Origin: Chenggangzhangella methanolivorans
Lineage (GTDB): Bacteria; Pseudomonadota; Alphaproteobacteria; Rhizobiales; Methylopilaceae
Direction of reading: 5' to 3'
Length of the DNA stretch: 64,000 nucleotides
NCBI RefSeq assembly: GCF_019797865.1
Contig: NZ_CP081869.1
Location: forward strand, 5,408,501-5,472,500
In this document: positions 17,317 through 25,651 of the stretch, in pieces
Position numbering within the stretch: position 1 is the stretch's first letter
Layout: every line of letters begins with the position of its first letter
Translations under genes and position numbers: made by a program
The notes under the pieces: model-generated
Databases searched by the model: none
Told to the model about the DNA's origin: nothing
What the model saw: the letters and a program-made list of their open reading frames with translations, nothing else

Positions 17317-18408
17317 ATGCGCTGGTCGCCCCAGCAGGACGACGCCCTGAAATCGGTCGCGGAGTGGCTCGCGAAGCCGCGCCAGCAGGTGTTCCGCCTG
17401 TTCGGCTACGCCGGCACGGGAAAGACGACGCTCGCCCGCCACCTCGCCGAGGACATCGACGGCGACGTCGCGTTCGGGGCTTACACGGGCAAGGCCGCGC
17501 TCGTGATGCGGTCGAAGGGCTGCGTCGGCGCGAGCACCATCCACGCGATGATCTACCGCCCGCGCGGCGGCGACGAGGAAGGGCCGTCCTTCGCCATCAA
17601 CCGCCAGGGCTCGGCCGCCGAGGCCGACCTCATCGTCATCGACGAATGCTCGATGGTGGACGAGGAGCTCGGCCGCGACCTGCTCTCCTTCGGCAAGAAG
17701 GTGCTGGTGCTGGGCGACCCGGCGCAGTTGCCGCCGGTCAAGGGCGGCGGCTTCTTCACCGAGGCCGAGCCGGACGCGATGCTGACGGAAGTCCACCGGC
17801 AGGCCGCCGACGATCCGATCATCCGGATGTCGCTCGACGTGCGCGAGGGCCGCGAACTCGCTTACGGCCAGTATGGCGAAAGCCGCGTGGCGTCGCGCCG
17901 CGAGATCGCGACCGAAGACGTCACCGGCGCCGACCAGGTGCTCGTCGGCACCAACCGCACCCGGCGGCTCTACAACGGCCGCCTGCGCGAGCTGAAGGGG
18001 CTTATCCACCCGATGCCGGCCGTCGGCGACAAGCTCGTGTGCCTGCGCAACGACAAGACCAAGGGCCTGTTCAACGGCGGCACCTGGATCGTCCAGCGCC
18101 TCAAAAGCTCAGACGCCTCGCGCGTGAAGCTCGACCTCATGCCCGACGAAGACGGCGCGAAGCGCTCGGTCTCCGTCTCGGTGCTGAAGGCCTTCTTCGA
18201 GGGCGACGTCGAGGCCGTTCCCTTCGCGCAGCGCCGACGCTCCGACGAGTTCGACTACGGCTATGCGCTCACCGTCCACAAGGCGCAAGGCTCGCAATGG
18301 GACGACGTGGTGCTGTTCGACGAGAGCTACGCGTTCCGCGAACACCGCGACCGCTGGCTCTACACCGGCCTCACCCGGGCTGCGAAGCGCGTCACCGTCG
18401 TCCGCTGA
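17317..18408 (+). CDS. ATP-dependent RecD-like DNA helicase
   Basis: 363-residue superfamily-1B helicase. It has Walker A in LFGYAGTGKTTLARHL (about residues 29-44), Walker B in LIVIDECSMVDEE, motif III in VLVLGDPAQLPPVKGGGFF and the C-terminal UvrD_C_2 motif YALTVHKAQGSQWDDVV. It is shorter than full RecD/RecD2 and lacks the N-terminal region, like the short RecD-like helicases widespread in alphaproteobacteria. Probably acts in DNA repair; its partner is not known. Confidence 0.88.
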   Translation: MRWSPQQDDALKSVAEWLAKPRQQVFRLFGYAGTGKTTLARHLAEDIDGDVAFGAYTGKAALVMRSKGCVGASTIHAMIYRPRGGDEEGPSFAINRQGSAAEADLIVIDECSMVDEELGRDLLSFGKKVLVLGDPAQLPPVKGGGFFTEAEPDAMLTEVHRQAADDPIIRMSLDVREGRELAYGQYGESRVASRREIATEDVTGADQVLVGTNRTRRLYNGRLRELKGLIHPMPAVGDKLVCLRNDKTKGLFNGGTWIVQRLKSSDASRVKLDLMPDEDGAKRSVSVSVLKAFFEGDVEAVPFAQRRRSDEFDYGYALTVHKAQGSQWDDVVLFDESYAFREHRDRWLYTGLTRAAKRVTVVR

Positions 18409-18537
18409 TCAACCTACCAATCGGTAGATTGCGGAAACCGCTGCGCGTCATATAATTCGGATTGAACAACCGCCGAAGCAGGCGGACGCCGGACGCGCCG
18501 TCACAAGAGCGCGCCGCCACCCATGGGAGAGAAGATC

Positions 18538-19416
18538 ATGACGTTCCGTCTTCGGTCCGCATCCGTGAGCGCGCTCGCGATCGCGGCGGCGCTCGGCCTC
18601 TCCGCGGCTCCCGCGCTCGCCCAGAGCCCGGCAGAGCAGCAGCAGCAGCAGAGCCAGAACACCGACAAAACGTTCGAGAGCTTCAAGGCCGACGCCTTCG
18701 GCGACAAGGCGATCGCGGCCAACGCCGACTTCATCAAGATGACCGCGCCCTACCGCGCGGAGGACGCCGCGGTGGTGCCGATCGACGTCGCGGTCGCGCT
18801 GCCCGAGGGCGACCAGCGCACGATCTCCAAGGTGACGCTGATCGTCGACGAGAACCCCTCCCCGGTCGCCGCGACCTTCACGCTCGGCCAGAACCGCAAG
18901 GAGTTCTGGATTTCGACCCGTCTGCGCGTGAACGCCTACTCAACCGTGCGCACCGTGGTCGAGACCAGCGACGGCAAGCTCGCGATGAACGGCAAGTTCG
19001 TGAAGGCCTCGGGCGGCTGCTCGGCGCCGGCGCTCAAGGACCAGGACGAGGCCATGGCGCGGATCGGCCAGACCCGCTTCCGCAACCTTGCGGCCCAGAC
19101 CGAAGGCGAGCCCGCCGCCACCAAGTTCGACCGGGCCCAGCTGATGATCCGCCACCCGAACTATTCGGGCCTGCAGATGAACGTGGTGGACCGAAGCTAC
19201 ATCCCGGCCTGGTTCGTGAACCACCTCGAGATCCGCCAGGGCGACGAGATGGTGTTCACGATGGACGGCGGCATCTCGCTCAGCGAGGATCCAATGATCC
19301 AGTTCACCTATCACAAGAAGCCCGGCGCCAAGCTCGCGATGAACGGCACGGACACGCAGGGCAAGGCGTTCTCGGCCGATCTCCAGCAGGACGCCGCGAG
19401 CGCCCAGCCGCGCTGA
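18538..19416 (+). CDS. quinoprotein dehydrogenase-associated SoxYZ-like carrier protein
   Basis: 292-residue periplasmic protein with a signal peptide (to about PALA-QSPA) and a short Gln-rich linker. A SoxY-like domain with the carrier cysteine in KASGGCSAPALKDQDEA comes next, fused to a SoxZ-like domain (IPAWFVNHLEIRQGDEMVFTMDGGIS). This fused SoxYZ family is known to accompany PQQ-dependent alcohol dehydrogenases, together with SoxH-like zinc hydrolases; one of the latter lies near xoxF in this window. Its cargo is unknown. The ATG at 18538 follows GGGAGA. Ends at a strong terminator. Confidence 0.88.
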   Translation: MTFRLRSASVSALAIAAALGLSAAPALAQSPAEQQQQQSQNTDKTFESFKADAFGDKAIAANADFIKMTAPYRAEDAAVVPIDVAVALPEGDQRTISKVTLIVDENPSPVAATFTLGQNRKEFWISTRLRVNAYSTVRTVVETSDGKLAMNGKFVKASGGCSAPALKDQDEAMARIGQTRFRNLAAQTEGEPAATKFDRAQLMIRHPNYSGLQMNVVDRSYIPAWFVNHLEIRQGDEMVFTMDGGISLSEDPMIQFTYHKKPGAKLAMNGTDTQGKAFSADLQQDAASAQPR

Positions 19417-19440
19417 ACGGCGCACGCCTCAAGAAACGCG

Positions 19441-19468
19441 AAGGGCCGGTCCAATGACCGGCCCTTTT
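19441..19468 (+). terminator. terminator after the SoxYZ-like gene
   Basis: An 11-bp stem (19441-19451 with 19456-19466), CAAT loop and trailing T residues, 24 bases after the stop. Confidence 0.85.
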
Positions 19469-19546
19469 CATGCGCGCCTGAAACGTCGGCCGTCTGGACC
19501 GCTCCCATTTGTCCCGGATGACAGCCGGGACGCGAGCGTCAGCGCC

Positions 19547-19897
19547 TTACGGGAAGCACTTCACCTCGGCCTCGGCCTGCGCGCGGCGCATGTTGGCGAC
19601 CTTGTCGTGCAGGTCGCCGCTGGTGCGGAACAGCTCCGATGACTGGCCCGCGATCTTGTTCATCCGCAGGATCACCTCCGCCTCCTCGTATTCGGAGTAC
19701 GGAAGGATCGACGCGATCGTGTCGATCGAGCACGAGCAGCGCTCGAGCGAGTCGCGGGTCTGGCCGTTGGACGCCATGCAGCCGAAGATGTAGTCGGCCT
19801 TCTCGACCGTCGGATAATCGTTCGAGACGTCGGCCATCGCCGTCGCCGGGGCGACGATGAGCGCGGCGGCGACCAGAAGACGAGCGACCCGGCTCAC
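19547..19897 (-). CDS. small exported cysteine-rich protein of the methanol-oxidation block
   Basis: 116 residues: signal peptide (to about ATAMA-DVSN) and a helical mature domain with four cysteines (FGCMASN, ERCSCSID and the C-terminal EVKCFP). The CxC in the middle and a terminal Cys suggest two disulphides or a metal site. Similar proteins are annotated only as hypothetical in methylotrophs. Its GTG start overlaps the stop of the upstream exported protein (GTGA), so the two are translationally coupled. Function unknown; context suggests periplasmic support of quinoprotein methanol oxidation. Confidence 0.7.
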   Translation of the reverse strand: MSRVARLLVAAALIVAPATAMADVSNDYPTVEKADYIFGCMASNGQTRDSLERCSCSIDTIASILPYSEYEEAEVILRMNKIAGQSSELFRTSGDLHDKVANMRRAQAEAEVKCFP

Positions 19898-20607
19898 TTG
19901 GCCGCTCCCGACGGCGCGGCCGCGTCCGCCTTGACGACCTTGGGCTTCACGCGAAGCTCCTCGGTCAGCAGCACGCCGCCGTCCGGCTTCGGGGTCACGG
20001 TCTTCAGGGCGTAGAGGCCGCCGGGAACCTCGTCGGAGAAGGTCAGCTCATAGCTGCGTTCGGCGAATTCACGCAGCTTGCCGCGGTTCTTCGCGTCGTC
20101 CTGGAACGGCTTTATGGAGACCTTCCAGCCGTCGATCGTCTTGCCGTCGAACTCGATCTTGGTGGGCTCGGCCGGCGTCTGGGCGGCGAGCGCCTCGCGC
20201 AGCTTGGTGCGGAAATAGAACGGGCTTCCGCCGAGAGTCTTCTGCATGTCCTTCACGTCCTCCTCGAGGATCGCGACGATCACCGGGTTTCCGGTCTTCG
20301 ACATGTTGCCCAGCACCTGGCCGCGGTCGCCGGTGAAGAGGTCGATGCGCACCGAGTCCTCGGCGCCCTGGGGGCCGACATTGACCTTCACCTCGTCCTC
20401 GAAAGACGGGGTCGCCTTCGGATCCTCGGACTTGCGCACGAAGCTGTAGGAGATCGTGCTGCCGTTCTCGAGCTTCTGGAAATGGGGCGCGTAGAACACG
20501 AGGTCGACCGAGATCGGGGCCGCCGCAAGCGCGGCGGACGCCGTCATCAGGGCGACGCAGGCGGCGAGCGGCGCCGCGCTCAGGCGGCGTAGAGAAACGG
20601 AGATCAT
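19894..20607 (-). CDS. exported protein of unknown function, coupled to the small cysteine-rich protein
   Basis: 237 residues with a signal peptide (to about SAALA-AAPI) and a mature beta-rich domain (VDLVFYAPHFQKLENGSTISYSF). The centre includes DLFTGDRGQVLGNMSKTGNPV, and the C-terminal tail is lysine- and alanine-rich. It recalls the envelope beta-spiral proteins in general shape but has none of their marker cysteines. No family recognised. Forms a two-gene unit with the following gene; neighbours on both sides are methanol-oxidation accessory genes. Confidence 0.7.
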   Translation of the reverse strand: MISVSLRRLSAAPLAACVALMTASAALAAAPISVDLVFYAPHFQKLENGSTISYSFVRKSEDPKATPSFEDEVKVNVGPQGAEDSVRIDLFTGDRGQVLGNMSKTGNPVIVAILEEDVKDMQKTLGGSPFYFRTKLREALAAQTPAEPTKIEFDGKTIDGWKVSIKPFQDDAKNRGKLREFAERSYELTFSDEVPGGLYALKTVTPKPDGGVLLTEELRVKPKVVKADAAAPSGAAK

Positions 20608-20769
20608 CAGGTCTTCCTCGATCGGGCCGGCCCTTCAGGCGCGCAGATGCGCGGCCGCGAGCCGTTGTTCTGTCCCGCCATTATGGAGCGCCCAATAAGG
20701 CCATGCCAAGGCTTTGGCCTGCGGGGCGCTTCGCCGCGCGCCTTTAGACTGACCTCGCCGAAGCCAGCG

Positions 20770-21453
20770 TCAGCTCGACTGGAACATGAAACCGCGGCCG
20801 CGAACGGTCACGATCAGGCGCGCGCCTTCGGGCGTCGCCTCGCCGAGCTTGTGGCGCAGATAGCCGATATAGACGTCGACGACGTTGAGCGACGCGCCGC
20901 CGTGGCCGGCCCACAGGGCGGCGAAGATGTCGGCCCGGCTGAGCGGCTCGCCGACGTGGCGCATCAGCAGGGCGAGCAGGTCGACCTCACGTTCGGTGAG
21001 GCGAGCCGAGCCCTTGTCGGTCGTGACGTTGCGGGTCTCGAGGTCGAGGTCGAGCGGCGGCACGATGAGGTGGCGCTGGTCCTCGCCGCTGTTTTCGCGC
21101 TTGAGCTCCTGCACCCGCACGCGCGCCAGAAGCTCCTCGAAATCGAAGGGCTTGACCATGTAGTCGTCGGCGCCGGCCATCAGCCCTTCGGTGCGCTCCG
21201 ACACAGACGACTTCGCCGACAGCATGATGATCGGCGCGGTCTGGCCCGCCGCCCTCAGCGCCTTGCAGACCTCGATGCCGGACCGTCCGGGAAGCATGAC
21301 GTCGAGGATGATGGCGGAGAGCTGCTTGCCGGTCGCCGCCGCCAGAGCCTGCTCGCCGTCGCCCACCAGTTCGACCTCGTAGGACTCGGCCGAGAACCCC
21401 CGGCGCAGCACGGAGCCGATGTCGACGTCGTCTTCAACGATGAGAATGGTCAT
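20770..21453 (-). CDS. OmpR-family response regulator
   Basis: 227 residues: receiver domain with phospho-acceptor Asp51 (AIILDVMLPGRSG) and conserved Lys (DYMVKPFDFEELL), followed by a winged-helix output domain (SARLTEREVDLLALLMRHVG, VDVYIGYLRHKLG, TVRGRGFMF). Overlaps the kinase gene by four bases (ATGA), so the pair is coupled. Its position inside the methanol-oxidation block makes it a candidate functional counterpart of regulators such as MxbM, which control methanol dehydrogenase genes; that is inference from location. Confidence 0.88.
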   Translation of the reverse strand: MTILIVEDDVDIGSVLRRGFSAESYEVELVGDGEQALAAATGKQLSAIILDVMLPGRSGIEVCKALRAAGQTAPIIMLSAKSSVSERTEGLMAGADDYMVKPFDFEELLARVRVQELKRENSGEDQRHLIVPPLDLDLETRNVTTDKGSARLTEREVDLLALLMRHVGEPLSRADIFAALWAGHGGASLNVVDVYIGYLRHKLGEATPEGARLIVTVRGRGFMFQSS

Positions 21454-23137
21454 GAGCCGGCTCCGATAGCGAGACGCGGGGTCAGCGAGGGCAAGGTGAT
21501 GGTGACGATCGTGCCGGGCTTGCGCCCCGGCGCGGCGGTGCGGCTGTCGATCGTGATCGCGCCGTTGTGGCGTTCGACGATCCAGCGCGCGAGCGCAAGC
21601 CCGATGCCGAAGCCCGAGCCCTCCTTCTCGCTAACGCCGCGGTAAAAGCGCTCGAACACGTGCGGAAGGTCGGCTTCGGGGATCCCCTCCCCGTCGTCCG
21701 ACACCTTGAGGACGGCGCCGTCCGGACCGTAGCCGACAGCAAGGCGGATGTGCCCGCCGGAGGAGTGCCGAACGGCGTTCGCCACGAGCCCCTCGACGAC
21801 CTGACGCAGCCATTCGGCGTCGGCCTCCACGACCGGATCCTCGGTCGACGGCTCGACGACGATCGTGACGCTCCGCGCCTTGGCCGCCGCGCTCACTCCG
21901 TCGCGCGCCTGCTCGACGATGGCGACGAGCGAGACCGGTTCGAATTCAAGATCGAGCTGGCCGTTCTCGGAGCGGGCGACGCGCAGGAGATCCTCGACGC
22001 GGCGATGGAGGCGGCGTGCACGGGCGCGGATCGTGACGAGCGCCTGGGCGAGATCCTCGCTCGCGGGCTTACCGCGCAGCGTCACGTCCACCTCTCCCAG
22101 GATGACGGTGAGCGGCGTGCGGAGTTCATGGCTGACGTCGGTGAAGAAGCGTCGGCGCGCGATGTCGATGTCGGAGAGCCGCTCGTTCGCCGACCTGAGT
22201 TCGACGGTCCGGGCGTCGACGATCTCCTGCAGGCGCGACTGGGCGAGCAGAAGCCGCCGCTCGCGCCGCGACAGGTGCAGCGCCATCCGGTTGAAGCGCG
22301 TGGTGAGCAGGCCGAGCTCGTCGTGTCCCCGCACCGCGAGGCGCACGTCCGTATGCCCCTGCGCGATCTCCCGCGCGGCGCCGGCCACCTCCGAGATGCG
22401 AGACAGCAGCGGGCTGACGATCCAGCGATAGAGCAGGAACGCGATCAGGGCCGCGATCCCGAGCGCGAGCGTCGACATCGGCGCGAGCTTCGAGCGCAGA
22501 CGCGCCATGTCGGCGTCGGCGGAGCGGGCGGCGACGCGTTCGTTGTCGATCGCCTGCGCGATCGTCGGTCCGAAGCCGCCGCCGAACAGATCGAGCGACG
22601 CGCGCACCTTCTCCTCCGCGGCCTGTTGCGCGCCCTCGCGCGGTTCTCGCCCCTCGCGGATGGCCTGCATGACCTGCCGGTCGAGCAGGCCGAAATCGCT
22701 CTTCATCCGCGCCAGCGCCCGTCCGCGAGAGGCGGCGATGGCGGAGGCCTCCTCCTCGCCGCGGCGCCTCACCTCCTCGATGATGTCCTGCCCGAAGCGC
22801 TCGAAGGCTTCCTGGATGCGCTTGCGCGGAAGCGACAGGCGGTCGCTCTGGAGTTCGTGGGATTCGGTCGTCTGGAGCGCGGCGAGCGCATAGTCGCCGA
22901 CACGGCTCGATGCGGTCGACAGATCCTCGAGCCGCCGCTGCGCGGAGGAGAGCGCCGCGACGTGCTGGTTGGCGATCGAGAGCGTCCAGGCCAACACACC
23001 ACCGCCGCCGCGCCGGTCGTCACGACGACGGAGGCCACGAGCACCGCCAGCCGGCCCCGCAGCGACCGGAGCCATGACCGCGCGGCCGCGAGCCGTCGCC
23101 GCGCAGTCACGGCCGGCGTCGGAGACGAGGCGCTCAC
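21450..23137 (-). CDS. membrane sensor histidine kinase (frame broken near the first membrane segment)
   Basis: About 562 residues. The N-terminal membrane helix (LRGRLAVLVASVVVTTGA) precedes a periplasmic helical sensor region rich in long amphipathic helices. A second helix (APMSTLALGIAALIAFLLYR), a HAMP domain, the H-box FFTDVSHELRTPLTVI, and ATPase motifs (VVEGLVANAVRHSS, VSDDGEGIPEADL, GFGIGLALARWIV) follow. It would phosphorylate the adjacent OmpR-type regulator. The frame changes at about 22995 between GAAAVV and LAWTLSIANQH, consistent with one missing base. The ATG at 23137 gives the expected membrane anchor. Confidence 0.82.
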
Positions 23138-23207
23138 GCGCCGTCATCCGACGCGCGGCGCGCCGCCGCGGACGCCGCCGAAAGGCAGTCGCGCGCGGCG
23201 GCGGAGG

Positions 23208-23471
23208 TCATCGTCCGAGCGCCTTCTTGGCGTCGGCGACGGCGTCGAGGCACTCGTCGTATTCCTTCTCGCCCTTCTCGCGCTTGGCGACGCGCAGCGC
23301 GGTCTTGAGCGCGTCGGCGGTAGCCTTGGGGTGCTCTTTCGCGACCTCGGACGAGATCATGGCGATGCCGGCGTCGCAGTCGGCCGCGTCGTCGGCGAAG
23401 GCCGGCGCTGGAAGAGCGAGGGCGGCGAGCAAAGCGAGGCCCGTCAGGGCGCTGTGGGTCCGGGCGCTCAT
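23208..23471 (-). CDS. small exported helical protein
   Basis: 87 residues: signal peptide (ALTGLALLAALALPAPAFA) and a mature part of about 60 residues, acidic and lysine-rich, with two cysteines (AADCDAGIAM and YDECLDAVA) placed to form one disulphide across a helical hairpin. No EF-hand, so it is not lanmodulin. Start ATGA overlaps the stop of the upstream exported protein. Unknown function, probably cotranscribed with the cupredoxin-like gene. Confidence 0.65.
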   Translation of the reverse strand: MSARTHSALTGLALLAALALPAPAFADDAADCDAGIAMISSEVAKEHPKATADALKTALRVAKREKGEKEYDECLDAVADAKKALGR

Positions 23472-23902
23472 TTCGCGACGATCTTTCCGGTCATGCCCTT
23501 CGACTCGAGACCGTCGATCCACCATTTGAACTCGCCCGGACGGATCACCACGAACTCAAGCCGGATCGCGCCGGCGTCGTCCCATTCGAGATGATGCGGA
23601 GACCCCGGACCGTGGATCTCAAGATGATTGATCACGATCTGGTTGATCCAGATGTGCCGGAAGAATTCAGGTGAGAAGAATTTGTATTCCTTGCCTCCCT
23701 TCGACACGATGTCGAGCTGGTAGGCTTTACCGGACTCGAGTTCGAAGTCCTTCTGGCTGACCGCGTAGTCGTCGCCCTGATCGTTGCCGAAGACGAGGTC
23801 GGGCAGCGTCTGGCGGCCTTTGGCGAGGTCGACCGCGGCCGCTGGCAGCGCGACCAGCGCGGCTGCGCCCAGCATCGCGGCCCTGACGAAATATCGAAAC
23901 AT
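23468..23902 (-). CDS. exported cupredoxin-like protein
   Basis: 144 residues, signal peptide (to about LPAAA-VDLA). The mature domain has the strand pattern of cupredoxin-like proteins: LESGKAYQLDIVSKGGKEYKF, SPEFFRHIWINQIV, and an ending GEFKWWIDGLESKGMTGKIV like the EfeO/plastocyanin-like group. Of the usual copper ligands only histidines in HIW and PHHLEW are seen, and no Cys-x-x-x-His-Met loop, so metal binding is uncertain. First gene of a coupled pair (ATGA). Likely a periplasmic partner in metal or electron handling. Confidence 0.65.
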   Translation of the reverse strand: MFRYFVRAAMLGAAALVALPAAAVDLAKGRQTLPDLVFGNDQGDDYAVSQKDFELESGKAYQLDIVSKGGKEYKFFSPEFFRHIWINQIVINHLEIHGPGSPHHLEWDDAGAIRLEFVVIRPGEFKWWIDGLESKGMTGKIVAK

Positions 23903-24166
23903 CTCAACGCGTCTCCCGTGGTTCGAGACCTCTTTCGGATCTCTTTGCCTGACGTCGGACTGAAGCGCGTCGCCGGAATTCGTCGGCCCCGACGCCGACG
24001 GGGACCGCGCGTCGAACGTGCGATCCCGGTCCGCCGACGTTCCCCGCGCGACGTTGCGCGGCTCCGGTCCGACTCCGGCAAGAATAGATACTCGGAACTT
24101 TCGCGTCTATGATCTTCTAATTTATTCTTTTCTTATGATTGCATTCTCGGCGGGATATCTTTGACG

Positions 24167-24382
24167 TTAGTTGTAGTTTCGCGTCAATCGAGCATTGGCG
24201 TCGGACCCGCACTTCCAGCGCGAGATCTGCCATTCGGGATGGGCGTCGGCCCATTCGGCAATGATCGGAACCGACCCCATCATGCAGCTGCGCGCGTCGG
24301 CGAGATCGTAGCCGACCAGCAGCCGCTCCTCGCGGCAGGTTTCCGGAGACGCGGCGAGGCACACGAGCAATACGAGGTTCAT
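24167..24382 (-). CDS. conserved 71-residue cysteine-containing protein
   Basis: MNLVLLVCLAASPETCREER, then SCMMGSVPIIAEWADAHPEWQISRWKCG. Proteins of this pattern (N-terminal hydrophobic CLAxxPETCREE, central C-M-x-G, terminal HPEWxxxRWKCG) recur as hypothetical proteins in alphaproteobacteria. Four cysteines are conserved in that pattern. The N-terminus may act as a short signal or anchor. Good SD (AAGGAG) seven bases before the ATG. It is divergent from fae. Function unknown. Confidence 0.7.
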   Translation of the reverse strand: MNLVLLVCLAASPETCREERLLVGYDLADARSCMMGSVPIIAEWADAHPEWQISRWKCGSDANARLTRNYN

Positions 24383-24755
24383 GAGCTGCTCCTTTCAGGC
24401 GCGCGCGGCGCCCATCGGCCTCCGCGCCCCATCGCTGGAGGCTCGAAGATGAGGATACGCTCATGATGGTGCGTCGCAACAGGAATATGGTGCGTCGCGT
24501 CAACAACCGGAGCGCGTTGCAGCAAAGACGCACTCGCTCTGGCCCGCGACGGTTTTGCGCCCTAAGAAGCGCTTGCGATGCGAAGCGGGTCGCGACTAGT
24601 GTGCGCCCGCATGTCCAAGCACAGCGCTATCCGGCCAACCGGTTCGGGCTCCCTAACCGAACGCTGACGCGACGATAGATACGGGCATCGGCCGAGCGGC
24701 GCTCCCCCAGCGCTGGCGGCGACACCACGGACCAACCTGGGAGGATGCTTCTTTT
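24383..24755. other. divergent promoter region between the 71-residue protein and fae
   Basis: No gene. Contains two perfect direct copies of ATGGTGCGTCGC (24466-24477 and 24487-24498), 21 bases apart, i.e. two helical turns. The fae ribosome site GGGAGGA is at about 24740. Confidence 0.5.
24466..24498. promoter_or_regulatory. direct repeat ATGGTGCGTCGC x2, possible regulator site
   Basis: Two identical 12-mers on the same face of the helix upstream of fae and of the divergent small gene. TGCGTCGCA is nearly palindromic, as expected for a half-site of a dimeric regulator. Regulator unknown. Confidence 0.35.
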
Positions 24756-25266
24756 ATGGCGAAGATCACCAAGACCCTCATCGGCGAATCGCTTGTCGGC
24801 GACGGCAACGAAGTCGCCCACATCGACCTCATCATCGGCCCGCGCGGGTCGACGGCTGAATCGGCCTTCGTCAACGCGCTGACCAACAACAAGGACGGCT
24901 TCACCTCGCTTCTCGCGGTCGTGGCGCCGAACCTGCTCGCCAAGCCGAACACGATCCTGTTCAACAAGGTCACCATCAAGGACGCCCGCCAGGCCGTCCA
25001 GATGTTCGGCCCGGCCCAGTACGGCGTCGCCAAGGCGGTCGTCGATTCGGTCGCCGAAGGCGTGATCCCCGAGGACGAAGCCGACGACCTGTTCATCGGT
25101 CGGCGTGTTCATTCACTGGGAAGCGGCCGACGACGCCAAGATCCAGGAATACAACTACCAGGCGACGAAGGAAGCCATCGCCCGCGCCATCGCCGGCGAG
25201 CCGAAGGCCAAGGACGTCGTGGCTCAGTCCGCGACCGCCAAGCACCCCTTCGCCGCGAACGCGTAG
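24756..25266 (+). CDS. fae: formaldehyde-activating enzyme (frame broken once)
   Basis: About 170 residues. Condenses formaldehyde with tetrahydromethanopterin to methylene-H4MPT in the cytoplasm, the entry step of formaldehyde oxidation in methylotrophs. The family start KITKTLIGESLVGDGNEVAHID holds the catalytic histidine. GPRGSTAESAFVNALTNNKDGF and the ending KDVVAQSATAKHPFAANA are diagnostic. The frame changes at about 25100 within DLFI...VGVFIHWEAADDAK, consistent with one base gained. Strong SD. Usually among the most abundant proteins of a methylotroph. Followed by a strong terminator. Confidence 0.93.
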
Positions 25267-25651
25267 AGCGGAAACCACTCTGGACAGAACGCCCCTGCAG
25301 CGAAGCCTCCAGGGCTGCTCCAGCGGTTGGCCGCCATCTTATTCGGTAAGTAAGACTGTCGGCGAGGGCCCGAAGCGCAAGCTTCGGGCCCTTACCTTTG
25401 TGGGGCGCCGAAGGCGCGCCGCCCATGATTGTCGAGGCGCGGCGTCTTCCGCCTCCCTCCCCTGGGACAGAGGAGGGTAAGGGCGGGGTCGACCTCAGTA
25501 TGGCGCTCGGCGGATGACGCTGCGCTTCGCGGAAGCGGCGTCATCGCCAGTCTGGGTGCTGGGCTCTGTTGGGAAACGCCCCACGCCCCACCCTCCCCTA
25601 TCCCGGGGAGGCAGAGCGCCCTTTCCTCAATACCCGGGTTCCGACCGGCCT
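25267..25651. other. intergenic region with terminator and repeats
   Basis: Begins with the fae terminator. The rest (25400-25640) has C/T-rich and G/A-rich tracts (CCCTCCCCTGGGACAGAGGAGGG type) that can pair with each other and look like dispersed non-coding repeat. No gene seen. Confidence 0.5.
25365..25398 (+). terminator. terminator after fae
   Basis: A perfect 12-bp stem (25365-25376 with 25381-25392) with a stable GCAA tetraloop and a short T-rich tail. Confidence 0.8.

Noticed and set aside
16084..18009. A 641-codon open frame on the minus strand
   Set aside because: It lies opposite hyi and the RecD-like helicase and is rich in Arg/Ala/Gly without any domain; it is a by-product of GC-rich codon use in the real genes.
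23208..23471. Possible lanmodulin
   Set aside because: Exported and small, but it has no EF-hand loops and carries a cysteine pair instead.
21567..23594. A 675-codon open frame on the plus strand
   Set aside because: Antisense to the histidine kinase and small exported genes; composition is that of a shadow frame and no motif is visible.
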